14,560 nucleotides of DNA from Thermoguttaceae bacterium (GTDB lineage Bacteria; Planctomycetota; Planctomycetia; Pirellulales; Thermoguttaceae): the NCBI GenBank assembly GCA_017549085.1, contig JAFYVO010000338.1:1-14560 (forward strand), written 5' to 3'. Position 1 is the stretch's first letter, and each line of letters opens with the position of its first letter. This document shows positions 9,501-13,068 of this stretch, in pieces. Made by a program: the position numbers and the translations under genes. Below the pieces are notes generated by a model. It made no database searches. It saw only the letters and a list, made by a program, of their open reading frames with translations, and was not told the origin of the DNA.

Positions 9501-12051
9501 CGTCGGAGACGCAACCGATGTTGAAGTCGGCGACGTTCAACGTTTCGCCGGCTTTCATATCCAAACCGGTCGTGAAGAGCTCGATCAAGCGTTCGCGCGT
9601 CGAGGCGAGCATTCCCTTGGCGTTCGCTTCGGAGTTCAACGCGTCGACGACGTCGGCGGCGTCGACAAGAACGCCGTTAATGTAAAGGGCGAGCGACGCG
9701 CCGGCGTAGTCGGCGTTCTTAGAAATCGAGACGTTATAGTTCAGGTAAATATCCGATTCGGAACCGATCGACGCTTCGCTTTGGAAAACTTCGGTTTCGG
9801 AAACGGTTTGTTTTTGCGTCGTAACGACGAGCGAAGACCCCCAAGCGGAATTGGTCGGAACTTCCAAGCTCGCGTCCGGAACGTCGCAAACGCCCGGAAC
9901 GATTTCGAGTTTGTAACCGACGTTGCTGGCGCCCTTGAAACCGACGACCTTAACAAAGTAAACGCCCGCGTCCAAACCTTCAAGCGAAATCGACTCAACG
10001 TTGTCGACGACCTTTTCGCTGCGCGAAACGAGTTTGTAGCCGCGCGGGTCGGAGTCGTCGGCTTTATAGAGGTAAATGTCGAGGTCGCCGTCGTTCGTTT
10101 GGAGGAACTTCGATTTGTAGTAAAGGTTGACGGCGGAATCGGCGGTCCCTTCGCCGGTCATTTCGAAGCGGAACCAGTCGACTTCCGACGCTTCGTTGCG
10201 GTTGTATTGCTTCAAAACGAGGTCGGTCAAAACTTGCGAGCCGAAGAGAACGCCCAAGTTGCCGTTCGAGCCGACCGGCGCGTTCGCGACGTCTTCAAAT
10301 TCGTCGTTTTGTTCGTAGCTGTCGTCAAAACCGGCGTGGAAGGTCAGTTTGTAACCGTCGTTGACTTGACCGGCGGCTTGCGGATTCGCGAATTCCACCT
10401 TGAGGTAGAATTGGTTGTCGCCGTAACCGCCCGGATTCAACCCGGCGAGCGAAATGCGATGGCGGCAAGTCGTCGTCGCGTAAGTTTTGCCGTCTTCGCC
10501 GACGACGTACGTCTTTTCCTTCGAGAAGGTCGCGTCGTAGCGGCCCGGCTCGTAACCGTAAGTTTCGGGATCGAGCGGAATCAAGGAGCCGTCTTCAGCG
10601 CGCAGGTAAAGCGTAACGCTCAGCGGCGCGACGCCGTACGCTTCTTGGTATTCAAGGAGAATATAGTCGGAGTTCGACGCGGTTTGCTCGAGGGAGAACG
10701 CGTAGTAGTCGACCGGGTCGGCGCTCGTTTCGGCGTTCGGCGCGTCGGAGTAAAGGGTCAGGTTTTCAAGAATGATTTCTTTCCCTTCGACCGTGCGATC
10801 GCCGGTCGCGTCTCCGACGATCACGTCGATCGCGCCGAGGTCGGCTTTCGGATTGGCGATAACGTCGGCGAGCGTGTCGTTCTTTTCGTACTTGTCGGCT
10901 TGGACGCCGTAACCGGGCATCCGTTCGAGCGCCGTGAACGAATAGACGTACGGAACTTGCCCTTGCGCGGCGTTCGTTCCGACGAGGCGGTACGCGCCGT
11001 GTTCGCCGATCGAGTTATCCCAAACGACCGGAATCGTGCGGATTTCGCCGTCGGTCGTCGAAACGATCATCCCGGTATAGTAGCTTTTGTCGTTTTTGTT
11101 ATAGTAGCCGTTCGCGTCGTCGGTCGTGAAGCCCCAGAGGGTAACCCATTCTTTTTGCGGTTGTTGCGTCAACGCGTCGGTCGCGTCGCCGGCGATCGTC
11201 GAGAAACGGATTTCAACGCCGACCGCGGCCCCGTTCGAGAGGTATTCGGTTTGAACCCCGTAGAACGGCGACATAATATCGGACGCGAGGATTTCGCGGC
11301 AGTAGTCGGCGTAAGAGTTCCATTGGCCGCTCGTCGTCGGGAAAAGGTTGCCGGCGGTCGACTGTTCGTCAAGTTGCGCCCAACCTTGTTGCCCTTGCGG
11401 CATATACTCGGCGGAACCGTTCATAAACCAAGCGAGACCGTAAAGGAGCGACGATTGCTCGTTCGTGAACGCGTCGGTAAAGTAATCGAACACTTGGTTT
11501 TCCGGTTTCGTTTCGGAATCCGGGTCGACCGCTTCGGACGACGGGCCCCAACCGGCGTAGGTCAGCATATTCGCAAGGGTCGCGGCCCAACCCATTTGGC
11601 TGTATTCGGTAACGTATTGAAGGACGTCGCCAAGGTAATCATCCCCGTATTCGGGACGAATCGAAACGGCGATATCGGGCGCGGCGTCGGACGGCGTGTC
11701 GTCGACGATCGTCGCGTTCGAGACGAGGTCGCCGACGGTCGCTTGGAACGATTCCGGCTTCGAGACGAGCGTCGTTTCTTCAAAGGTTCCGTTCGAAACG
11801 GAGAAGGTCGGCGCGGCGGCTTTGACTTCGGTCAACGCGGCGAGGTCGAACTCAACGACCGGCCCGACGAGCGTCGAAGTTTGAGCGGCTTCGGCGTTCG
11901 CCGCGGCCAACAGCGTCGGATCGACGGCGAGCAATTGCCGATCTTCCAACGGTTCCATACCCAAACGACGCGACGGCGCGTTCGTCTTTTTCTTCGAGTG
12001 AAAAACGCGATTCACAAGACCGGACAGAAATTGCTTACCTTGTTGCGACAT
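1..12051 (-). CDS. Giant multidomain surface protein (LEDRxLLA-type N-terminus, two pseudo-peptidase domains, beta-helix modules); 3' end outside window
   Basis: The frame is open from 12051 to the window edge: at least 4,017 codons with no stop and no sign of a frameshift. Domains in order, by approximate residue: LEDRQLLA motif 30-44; IdeS-like peptidase fold 131-372; PPC-like beta-sandwiches 378-573, 576-717 and 980-1187; an unassigned stretch 718-975; FN3-like 1196-1285; caspase-like 1319-1515; then six DGxISLREA-to-VDMGAYE beta-helix modules from 1615 onward. I see no classical signal peptide; export of this protein class is usually assumed from the N-terminal motif, and its C-terminal anchor is not in view. 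A second in-frame ATG lies at 12060, but the Shine-Dalgarno sequence abuts it, so 12051 is preferred. The likely role, by inference, is a cell-surface or secreted adhesin or scaffold. Catalytic Cys and His are missing from both peptidase-like domains. The gene is transcribed divergently from the phosphofructokinase gene. Confidence 0.93.
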   Translation of the reverse strand, partial: MSQQGKQFLSGLVNRVFHSKKKTNAPSRRLGMEPLEDRQLLAVDPTLLAAANAEAAQTSTLVGPVVEFDLAALTEVKAAAPTFSVSNGTFEETTLVSKPESFQATVGDLVSNATIVDDTPSDAAPDIAVSIRPEYGDDYLGDVLQYVTEYSQMGWAATLANMLTYAGWGPSSEAVDPDSETKPENQVFDYFTDAFTNEQSSLLYGLAWFMNGSAEYMPQGQQGWAQLDEQSTAGNLFPTTSGQWNSYADYCREILASDIMSPFYGVQTEYLSNGAAVGVEIRFSTIAGDATDALTQQPQKEWVTLWGFTTDDANGYYNKNDKSYYTGMIVSTTDGEIRTIPVVWDNSIGEHGAYRLVGTNAAQGQVPYVYSFTALERMPGYGVQADKYEKNDTLADVIANPKADLGAIDVIVGDATGDRTVEGKEIILENLTLYSDAPNAETSADPVDYYAFSLEQTASNSDYILLEYQEAYGVAPLSVTLYLRAEDGSLIPLDPETYGYEPGRYDATFSKEKTYVVGEDGKTYATTTCRHRISLAGLNPGGYGDNQFYLKVEFANPQAAGQVNDGYKLTFHAGFDDSYEQNDEFEDVANAPVGSNGNLGVLFGSQVLTDLVLKQYNRNEASEVDWFRFEMTGEGTADSAVNLYYKSKFLQTNDGDLDIYLYKADDSDPRGYKLVSRSEKVVDNVESISLEGLDAGVYFVKVVGFKGASNVGYKLEIVPGVCDVPDASLEVPTNSAWGSSLVVTTQKQTVSETEVFQSEASIGSESDIYLNYNVSISKNADYAGASLALYINGVLVDAADVVDALNSEANAKGMLASTRERLIELFTTGLDMKAGETLNVADFNIGCVSDANSLAGKYFDSSAAAKNAVALVLNPTNYELGAFYAENASEPFSFFEGEKVVVDGVEATYKNGAFVDASGNAIATTVGSTATLNRGNGVVALTKAFGTPLVDGSVADDYVALDGVAKEVEYLVDNNFATACFTLDKMDEDKFAPNANPSEVVENDNPRETNPDLGVANIENLRPMLDENGEIVYNENGDALMNRVIENLRVTGKTDASDAPIADWFKFDLKDATDAATQNYANAYVRILLDETNPANATGDLDLYLYKAVLNDPNSTFEEAYATGAYTLQLVGKSSGVSSVETINFADVNAAAGGKESRSITEGTYFVRVAGFNGSANQYALELGGFTQSGVVVPTDPQDYFNDETTTLGKDAVTLLNSVATLAWEIPNGDYVSDVRVRYRALDADGNPTGEWIVAGTYDRSATGCKIAGLEAGTKYEFQLQIKNYFTETMAPEELEGCVVEDGWLCASVEKSTADFLNEVVYRAVIVGVSDYSGTALDLTAAANDAEAFRDALLTDPQWAEENITLLKNSEATKAGVLRVLKQIAEVSDDNDVVVFYFAGGGSAGFVGGESVGYLKTYGSQRSQYVSSFDLSAAFDDIAAGSKLFFLDGGQVAKDVEETAINYKAFVDSLTNSTKNGASDRPAQTSVLTAGANGQISPVGRQRSEFNLALTAGIAELQKVGAVADEDAKPGFANQETQDVKTSDGRVTMQELADLLAADERLTKLEVLPTYATNDVAEAVLANGEWSETDAFQQKWLAEKAIVVTTTVDTVDAHDGKISLREAAALLGSTIPNSAELVDGAKFALGAGSVVTIGTTTGTLAETIVVEYAAGSFRTTEPCALDTETKMIEFKKTNVAVAWTVEDWAAGSVSLTDDAGVAVADVEFKLYATVGSQVVEDERFEKSYLLKEGSTLKTAPEGGETLYVVADGQGYKLKTSKGEDYARTTGLYLETAKGVYEEVKLSTRANVEQNVEMTKIVFDESLAGQALTVDESQDAIVFANGGIVDATNLKGELTFDASTGALRVSGTELVSLIGVKITGATGSAIIVDEGAKFELANSLISGCDAGSEAVVSNAGWLSFVNVTFANCASESALIANAGTLEIANSLFALNDGALVDGAYELAASNVDCGAEDPGFVNAAKGDYRLSVFDAAPVDRGSNAATRLACGLVLDFDLAGSDRIGLGGGSVDAGAFEFAPEAENLETPSTVVTTFEDIVNPTDGEISLREAFSYAGTTYEVESELQEGAVLTTADGRVLEVKNGVLVEFEGVSGTQNGMFYALQGVYMVDAYGKSFELKEEQVLFLADGTEATVVNGKLVLASGIPVQEGAEIVAADGSTGKLSYGAVAEFSVGQPISVELTSTTVANLSPAGTAFDAGTYIATYQKDGTFAATVNVTTTENNQSTTTAVAVTFTLPADAKFAFMLEETTTTETTDAETGETTTTTTTTYALDPEAPLGVIATSRTVDMEDGVYALVNPLVETIGGVQTTIFEAGTSLTLQRGVFYDVDGKVVDLPRATELLSPTGAQIVYRASNFASAKLKAGDVLTLEDGVERIYKEGLTVYESVTLGTTITFETGLAAGVVELEKGEITVERAVTLDATTIGGLTIDAGDASRVFNVDMYRETSATASAYFAGLTLQNGAAEDGGLIYVAKDSNLKIADSTLKSATATRGGAVFNAGSFSIDANSKKTLVADVEAEQGGAIYNEGTLSVGLATIDGATANAEGGAIYNVGTASLAGATIQDAIAGTDGGAVYNAGVLSATRGATISGGFAANGAAVYNLGTFSVNNATFSENVATEQGGAIYNAGTASLTNAKLTGNEAGTEGGAVYNVGQFLATRSVFAENVGGAVVSTGSATLASSLVLANEGENALAAFGVDSSLFLVNVTAVGNLGGVYASEGALTIYNSIIGGTVAQDDATFDAKYSMIETTVEALDSTNASVYAPDFAGLDETAPWTEWNLRLAAGSAALDAASSEYAFYLDFNGVKVALKVDFNGSGRETGSAVDMGAYEVDASSETPSTVVTTLDDTFDPYDGQISLREAIKYAASATGTDEASHTVTFSPDLFVFDKAGTIALTNGEAIYEDPFGGTARQDLGAIVLSGSVVITTEYVDEFGETKYYDITIDGRNETQLFVKTGEGDVEFRGFTFVNGKATGENKNGGAFELREGSLSLVDSVVANNYASKDGGAVYQNGGVFFAVNTVFYGNEAKRYGGAVAADAGKVYIYNSTIALNEAGIYGGVYSEDGLVTLANSIVAQNGGAQNVDVRAQNLEATANLIGGMDAWRTVAGLNGNVVGTILAPTDPRFVSTDPTSEDFLRLSADSPAINSGSNVYAFGPNGVRLKFDLNGDERVVGSVVDMGAYESQYLDVPSTVVTTLADVVDQTDGLISLREALAYAEEGAKITFDLGDTVDATLRLEKGAITLDKSIVLDASNLPGGLTIEGDGDRIFNIENGADVTLEKVVLTGGEATEGGAIYMTSGKLTAINCVIYGNEAAKTGGAIYAIGGDVKLLNTTIAGNEAQNFPGVYFGNANGLFELQNSIIAANASETSAALENYDLHVTGTFVATASLVGAATEALQAYDGVNGVLVGSPEAFVDAGFVDEASNNYALRADSPAVNKGSNRLVGQAGYYASILLSGSNVRVISTDLNGDERLVGGTVDMGAYEYQVATEAPSTVVTTAEDVVDPFDGLISLREAIDYAGSAYSVDGYVQKVGTEITFDASLAGKTIALAETLEITKCVTIDAVGLKGGLTLDAGGEFAVVKVDATPDSLATEVVLAGLTITGGFADCGAGVYCVGGDVQLLNCVIYGNEAQTGAGVRVDAGSVSIVNTTITKNEASNAYGGLYSRGGQVALRNSIVALNTVDGETDGADVYLSGDFSIRASLIGVAASWVANAYDGVAGNIVGSPNAPVDPSFTDWAKNDFTLGKNADGFVSVALNAGDNSLTVYPNGKVPATDAAGNPRFIGGSVDMGAYESPMGPTEIPSLIVTTAEDVVDPYDGNISLREAVAYANNYGLDRTITFAESINGSTFYLNSELKIGTDMTIDGLANGSLGVVLTTSNDVADQRIINVDAGNVVINGVTITNRRSERLQAGLDDLAIEQGGAIYVRTGSVSIYNSLITDNAAEKGSAVYVNEANSTAYAKLVNCTVVANTANGATDGAALYAELGSLQLYNTIVALNDATST
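564..596. repeat. 33-nt direct repeat, copy 1 (second copy at 1494-1526)
   Basis: The same 33 nt occur at 564-596 and 1494-1526, 930 bp apart, at the openings of modules F and E. They encode the segment before DGxISLREA (VVTTAEDVVDP). A further identical 18-nt block, cgcttcgcggagcgaaat, flanks both. Near-identity at DNA level suggests recent duplication or gene conversion between modules, or strong codon bias on a conserved peptide. Confidence 0.8.
631..1491 (-). repeat. LREA/beta-helix module E
   Basis: Residues 3521-3807. It opens DGLISLREAIDYAG and continues through GAGVYCVGGDVQLLNCVIYGNEA and GAGVRVDAGSVSIVNTTITKNEA coils. It ends NPRFIGGSVDMGAYES. The DNA around its opening shares an exact 33-nt stretch (1494-1526) with the opening of module F (564-596). 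Confidence 0.7.
1558..2400 (-). repeat. LREA/beta-helix module D
   Basis: Residues 3218-3498. It opens DGLISLREALAYAE, continues GGLTIEGDGDRIFNIENG and coils with GGAIYMTSGKLTAINCVIYGNEA and GGAIYAIGGDVKLLNTTIAGNEA. It ends SPAVNKGSNRLVG...DLNGDERLVGGTVDMGAYE. It is the most regular example of the module plan. Confidence 0.7.
2464..3450 (-). repeat. LREA/beta-helix module C
   Basis: Residues 2868-3196. It opens DGQISLREAIKYAA. It then shows GFTFVNGKAT, GGAFELREGSLSLVDSVVANN, GGAVYQNGGVFFAVNTVFYGNEA and GGAVAADAGKVYIYNSTIALNEAG: regular right-handed beta-helix coils with the GGA and N-x-A positions familiar from Pmp-like proteins. It ends SPAINSGSNVYAFG...GSVVDMGAYE, a choice-of-anchor Q-like ending. 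Confidence 0.7.
4054..4446 (-). repeat. Six coil repeats with an exact 75-bp (25-residue) period
   Basis: The block gttgtaaa(t/c)(c/g)gc..gcc, encoding GGA(I/V)YN or GAAVYN followed in most copies by a small residue and Gly, begins at 4429, 4354, 4279, 4204, 4129 and 4054, exactly 75 bp apart. The alanines lie at residues 2538, 2563, 2588, 2613, 2638 and 2663. A looser copy (FNAG) precedes it by 84 bp at 4513. The unit consensus is GGAxYNxGtxSxxxATxxGxxAxxE. This is one turn per repeat of a beta-helix and recalls the GGA(I/L/V) repeats of chlamydial Pmp proteins. Confidence 0.85.
5200..5265 (-). other. Thr-rich linker in the giant protein
   Basis: Residues 2262-2284 are Glu/Thr-rich and end in eight consecutive threonines (5223-5200), encoded by mixed ACG, ACC and ACT codons rather than a simple triplet repeat. 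It lies inside the non-helical insertion of module B. Such tracts are flexible, often glycosylated linkers in surface proteins; glycosylation here is inference. Confidence 0.6.
5956..7209 (-). repeat. LREA/beta-helix module A
   Basis: First of six modules, residues 1615-2032. It opens DGKISLREA after VVTTTVDTVDAH and ends with SVDAGAFEF, a variant of the VDMGAYE ending. The central part has beta-helix-like strands with N-x-x-x-x-x-N/S-A ladders (ANSLISGCDAGS, NVTFANCASES, ANSLFALNDGA). A stretch of about 100 residues around 1720-1820 (KEGSTLKT..., VVADGQGYKLK) looks like an insertion rather than beta-helix. Confidence 0.6.
7507..8097 (-). other. Caspase (C14)-like domain, predicted inactive
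   Basis: Residues about 1319-1515. The first strand YRAVIVGVSDYSG and the following AANDAEAFRDAL match the p20 start of bacterial caspase-like/metacaspase domains. NITLLKNSEATKAGVLRVL matches the LLN-x-x-ATK block. The strand VVVFYFAGGGSAG corresponds to the usual FYFSGHG, with Gly1401 in the His position. KLFFLDGGQVAK corresponds to LDACHSG, with Gly1450 in the Cys position. The 49-residue His-to-Cys spacing is normal. A later SVLTAGANGQISP block matches the C-terminal strand of these domains. Fold conserved, both catalytic residues absent. Confidence 0.75.
8198..8466 (-). other. Fibronectin type III-like domain
   Basis: Residues about 1196-1285. The pattern SVATLAWEIP, then VSDVRVRYRALD, GEWIVAGTYD, and ending AGLEAGTKYEFQLQIKN, matches the B to G strands of an FN3 fold. 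The L-x-x-G-T-x-Y-x-F-x-L block is the key one. It sits immediately before the caspase-like domain, as a spacer. Confidence 0.65.
8491..9114 (-). other. PPC-like beta-sandwich domain 3
   Basis: Residues about 980-1187. Visible elements are APIADWFKFDLKD, GDLDLYLYKAVLND and GTYFVRVAGFNG...YALEL, which repeat the second PPC-like domain's DWFRFEM / GDLDIYLYKA / VYFVKVVGF blocks. The N-terminal part carries an Asn/Asp-rich insertion (PNANPSEVVENDNPRETNPD) in place of a clean YEPND motif. Confidence 0.6.
9127..9900 (-). other. Unassigned beta-rich stretch between PPC-like domains
   Basis: Residues about 718-975. I do not recognise a family. The first part (SESDIYLNYNVSISKNADYAGASLALYING as a pattern of alternating strands) resembles an Ig-like or CARDB-like beta-sandwich. 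It is followed by a short helical piece (NAKGMLASTRERLIELF) and further strands. It is continuous in frame with its neighbours and has the same codon bias. Confidence 0.4.
9901..10326 (-). other. PPC-like beta-sandwich domain 2
   Basis: Residues about 576-717. The hallmarks are clear: DSYEQNDEFEDVA at the start, VDWFRFEM, GDLDIYLYKADD in the middle, and AGVYFVKVVGF...YKLEI at the end. This is the best PPC match in the protein. It follows PPC-like domain 1 almost without linker. Confidence 0.65.
10333..10920 (-). other. PPC-like beta-sandwich domain 1
   Basis: Residues about 378-573. It opens with a YEKNDTLADV motif, resembling the YEPNDT start of bacterial pre-peptidase C-terminal (PPC) domains. 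Further on come DPVDYYAFSL, which matches the D-x-D-x-F strand, and a Y-x-L-T-type end strand (YKLTFHAGF). Such domains usually accompany secreted peptidases and act in binding or folding. It lies directly after the IdeS-like fold, the order seen in secreted peptidases that carry PPC domains. Confidence 0.5.
10936..11661 (-). other. IdeS/Mac-1-like cysteine peptidase fold, predicted inactive
   Basis: Residues about 131-372. The segment SQMGWAATLANMLTYAGWG (151-169) matches the active-site helix of IdeS-like (C66-type, papain-fold) domains, usually of the form CWAATxxNML. The catalytic Cys position is Gly154 (codon GGT, one base away from the Cys codon TGT). The segment KEWVTLWGFTTDDANG around residue 301 matches the family's HAxTLWG block, but Glu301 stands where His is expected. 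The expected acidic TDSD-like block further on reads VSTTDGE. The fold signature is therefore kept while the catalytic dyad is lost. Family assignment comes from remembered motifs only. Confidence 0.62.
11920..11967 (-). other. N-terminal LEPR-xLL / LEDRxLLA-type motif
   Basis: Residues 29-44 read RLGMEPLEDRQLLAVD after a basic stretch (HSKKKTNAPSRR). This matches the conserved N-terminal motif of many very large exported planctomycetal proteins. In that group it takes the place where a signal peptide would be expected, though how it acts is not established. It is the strongest single indicator of the host phylum in the window. Confidence 0.8.
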
Positions 12052-12061
12052 TGTGTTCATT

Positions 12062-12066
12062 CCTTG
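12062..12066 (-). promoter_or_regulatory. Ribosome binding site that decides the start of the giant gene
   Basis: On the minus strand AAGG(A) directly precedes the first ATG (12060-12058) with essentially no spacer, but lies about 9 nt before the second in-frame ATG (12051-12049). Normal Shine-Dalgarno spacing therefore favours the second ATG, giving a protein that begins MSQQGKQFLSG. The first ATG would add only three residues (MNT). Confidence 0.6.
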
Positions 12067-12362
12067 AGTAAATAATAACCGAACGCGGCGCGAACGAACG
12101 AAAGCGGATCCAAACCTTCGCCGACGCCTAACCGCGCGCCTTTTTTCTCTTTTTTACCGCCGTATTTTAACGTTAAGTAATCGATACGATCGAAACCCCG
12201 AACCGACGAAGCCGATTCGAAGCCGACGACCGATACCGACGGCGCGCTCTTCCAAAGGAAAAAAGACGCGCTCCGACGTCGTCCCGCCCCGTCGCACTGG
12301 ACGTCGAGACGGGCGCTCGCAACCGACGCGCTCTCCCCTCCGAACAAGTCGAAGGACGTCGA

Positions 12363-12401
12363 AAAGAAAATCGCCGGTCGTCGCGGCGTTCGATTTTCTT
12401 T
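12363..12401 (-). promoter_or_regulatory. Leader hairpin upstream of the giant gene
   Basis: Perfect 11-bp inverted repeat: aaagaaaatcg at 12363-12373 and its complement at 12391-12401, with a 17-nt GC-rich loop. If the candidate promoter is right, this hairpin forms within the first 60 nt of the transcript, some 300 nt before the start codon. It could stabilise the mRNA or regulate it. No U-tract follows on the minus strand, so it is not an obvious terminator. Confidence 0.4.
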
Positions 12402-12428
12402 GGACGCGCAGGTCGCCTATTGAGACGT

Positions 12429-12458
12429 ATTCTTATTTAGTTTAACGTAACTTGTCAA
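12429..12458 (-). promoter_or_regulatory. Candidate sigma-70-type promoter for the giant gene
   Basis: On the minus strand a perfect TTGACA (12458-12453) is followed after 18 nt by AAGAAT (12434-12429), a 4/6 match to the -10 consensus. A strongly AT-rich stretch lies just upstream, in the position of an UP element. Transcription would begin near 12422 and give a leader of about 370 nt. Planctomycete promoter consensus is not firmly known to me, so this is a consensus match only. Confidence 0.45.
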
Positions 12459-12470
12459 AAAATACTATAT

Positions 12471-12516
12471 AAAAATAAAAAAATTTTAGCGACCGGCGAG
12501 TTTTGGCCGTCGGTCG
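12471..12516 (-). terminator. Possible minus-strand intrinsic terminator upstream of the giant gene's promoter
   Basis: On the minus strand, arms at 12516-12506 and 12497-12490 pair (CGACC + GGC with GCC + GGTCG, with a 3-nt bulge) around a short A-rich loop. They are followed by a T-rich run (CTAAAATTTTTTTATTTTT). It would stop transcription reading leftward from behind the phosphofructokinase gene and insulate the giant gene's promoter. The bulge and lack of a known upstream minus-strand gene make it uncertain. Confidence 0.3.
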
Positions 12517-12866
12517 TTCGGGATACGCCGATTTTACCAATAAAGCCGACGCGTCCGAAAAACGCTTCTTTGCCGAAAAAAGCCGAAATTCCCGACGTTT
12601 TCCACGAACGTTTTTCTAAACGAAGCCGCTGTTTTACCTGTTTTTCCCAGCTTTCCCAAACGTTGCATTTTCTCCTATTTTTCCTTTTTAACACTTTGGA
12701 CGCCTCAACCGAAAAGTCGCCGTTCATTTCGACGCGGAGCGAGACAAGGCGTTCCGAAAAAACGACGCGGACCGTTAAAAAAACAAGAAAAACGTCTCTC
12801 CGTCTTCGCCGTCGACGCTTCGCGTTAAAAACGGTTCGAAAGCGCGGAAATTGTTCTCCGTCCCGA

Positions 12867-12894
12867 TTGCAAAATTTTCCGCTTGTAATAAAAT
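12867..12894 (+). promoter_or_regulatory. Candidate promoter for the phosphofructokinase gene
   Basis: TTGCAA (12867-12872, 4/6 match to TTGACA) and TAAAAT (12889-12894, 5/6 match to TATAAT) are separated by 16 nt. The start would lie near 12901, giving a leader of about 170 nt. This is a consensus match only. Confidence 0.45.
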
Positions 12895-13052
12895 AGGGTC
12901 AATGGATTTTGGAGCGGAGCGGGCCGACGCGTTTTTTCGACCGTTTCCCCCGCGACGCCCCTCTTTCGTCGACCGTTGAAATCGCGACGCTTAAAAGCCC
13001 GAGCTCCGCTCGCGCGCTTCCCAGTTTTCCCGGTTTCAACATTTTATTAACG

Positions 13053-13058
13053 GAAAGG
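13053..13058 (+). promoter_or_regulatory. Ribosome binding site of the phosphofructokinase gene
   Basis: GAAAGG ends 10 nt before the ATG at 13069. It supports that start, which also gives the expected short N-terminal extension before the first beta strand (KRVAILFSGG). Confidence 0.6.
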
Positions 13059-13068
13059 TTTTCCCAAT

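Larger units (their letters stand above)
12061..13068. other. Divergent intergenic region without a supported gene
   Basis: About 1 kb separates the two divergently transcribed genes. It is less GC-rich than the genes, with an AT-rich core at about 12420-12490 and T- or A-runs at 12139-12157 and 12560-12800. Short frames exist on both strands, but they lack recognisable proteins, and one that I checked in detail uses TTA codons that both real genes avoid. It contains the candidate promoters, leader hairpin and terminator listed separately. Confidence 0.7.

Noticed and set aside
443..9998. Many shorter frames on both strands inside the giant gene
   Set aside because: All are shadows of the giant gene in other frames, with Arg/Ser/Pro- or Thr-rich compositions and no domains.
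11461..11661. Nearby cysteine (in DYCREIL, about residue 253) as an alternative nucleophile of the IdeS-like domain
   Set aside because: It lies well outside the active-site helix and is not in a CWAA-like context.
43..12075. Plus-strand frame of 4,010 codons as a protein gene
   Set aside because: It is in exact antisense register to the minus-strand gene, its translation is low-complexity Arg/Val/Asp-rich without domains, and it results from avoidance of TTA, CTA and TCA on the real strand.
12057..12347. Minus-strand 96-codon frame whose TGA overlaps the ATG at 12060 (ATGA), suggesting translational coupling
   Set aside because: It begins with TTG, has no recognised domain and uses four TTA codons, a codon absent from both real genes. 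More likely leader sequence.
12455..12896. Short frames on both strands in the intergenic region (12455-12727 minus, 12570-12896 plus)
   Set aside because: They overlap each other, are Lys/Arg/Phe/Ser-rich low-complexity translations and have no domain; the minus-strand one begins and ends within AT-rich promoter-like DNA.
12061..13068. tRNA, small RNA or riboswitch in the intergenic region
   Set aside because: I found no cloverleaf or known aptamer core by eye; only simple hairpins are visible.
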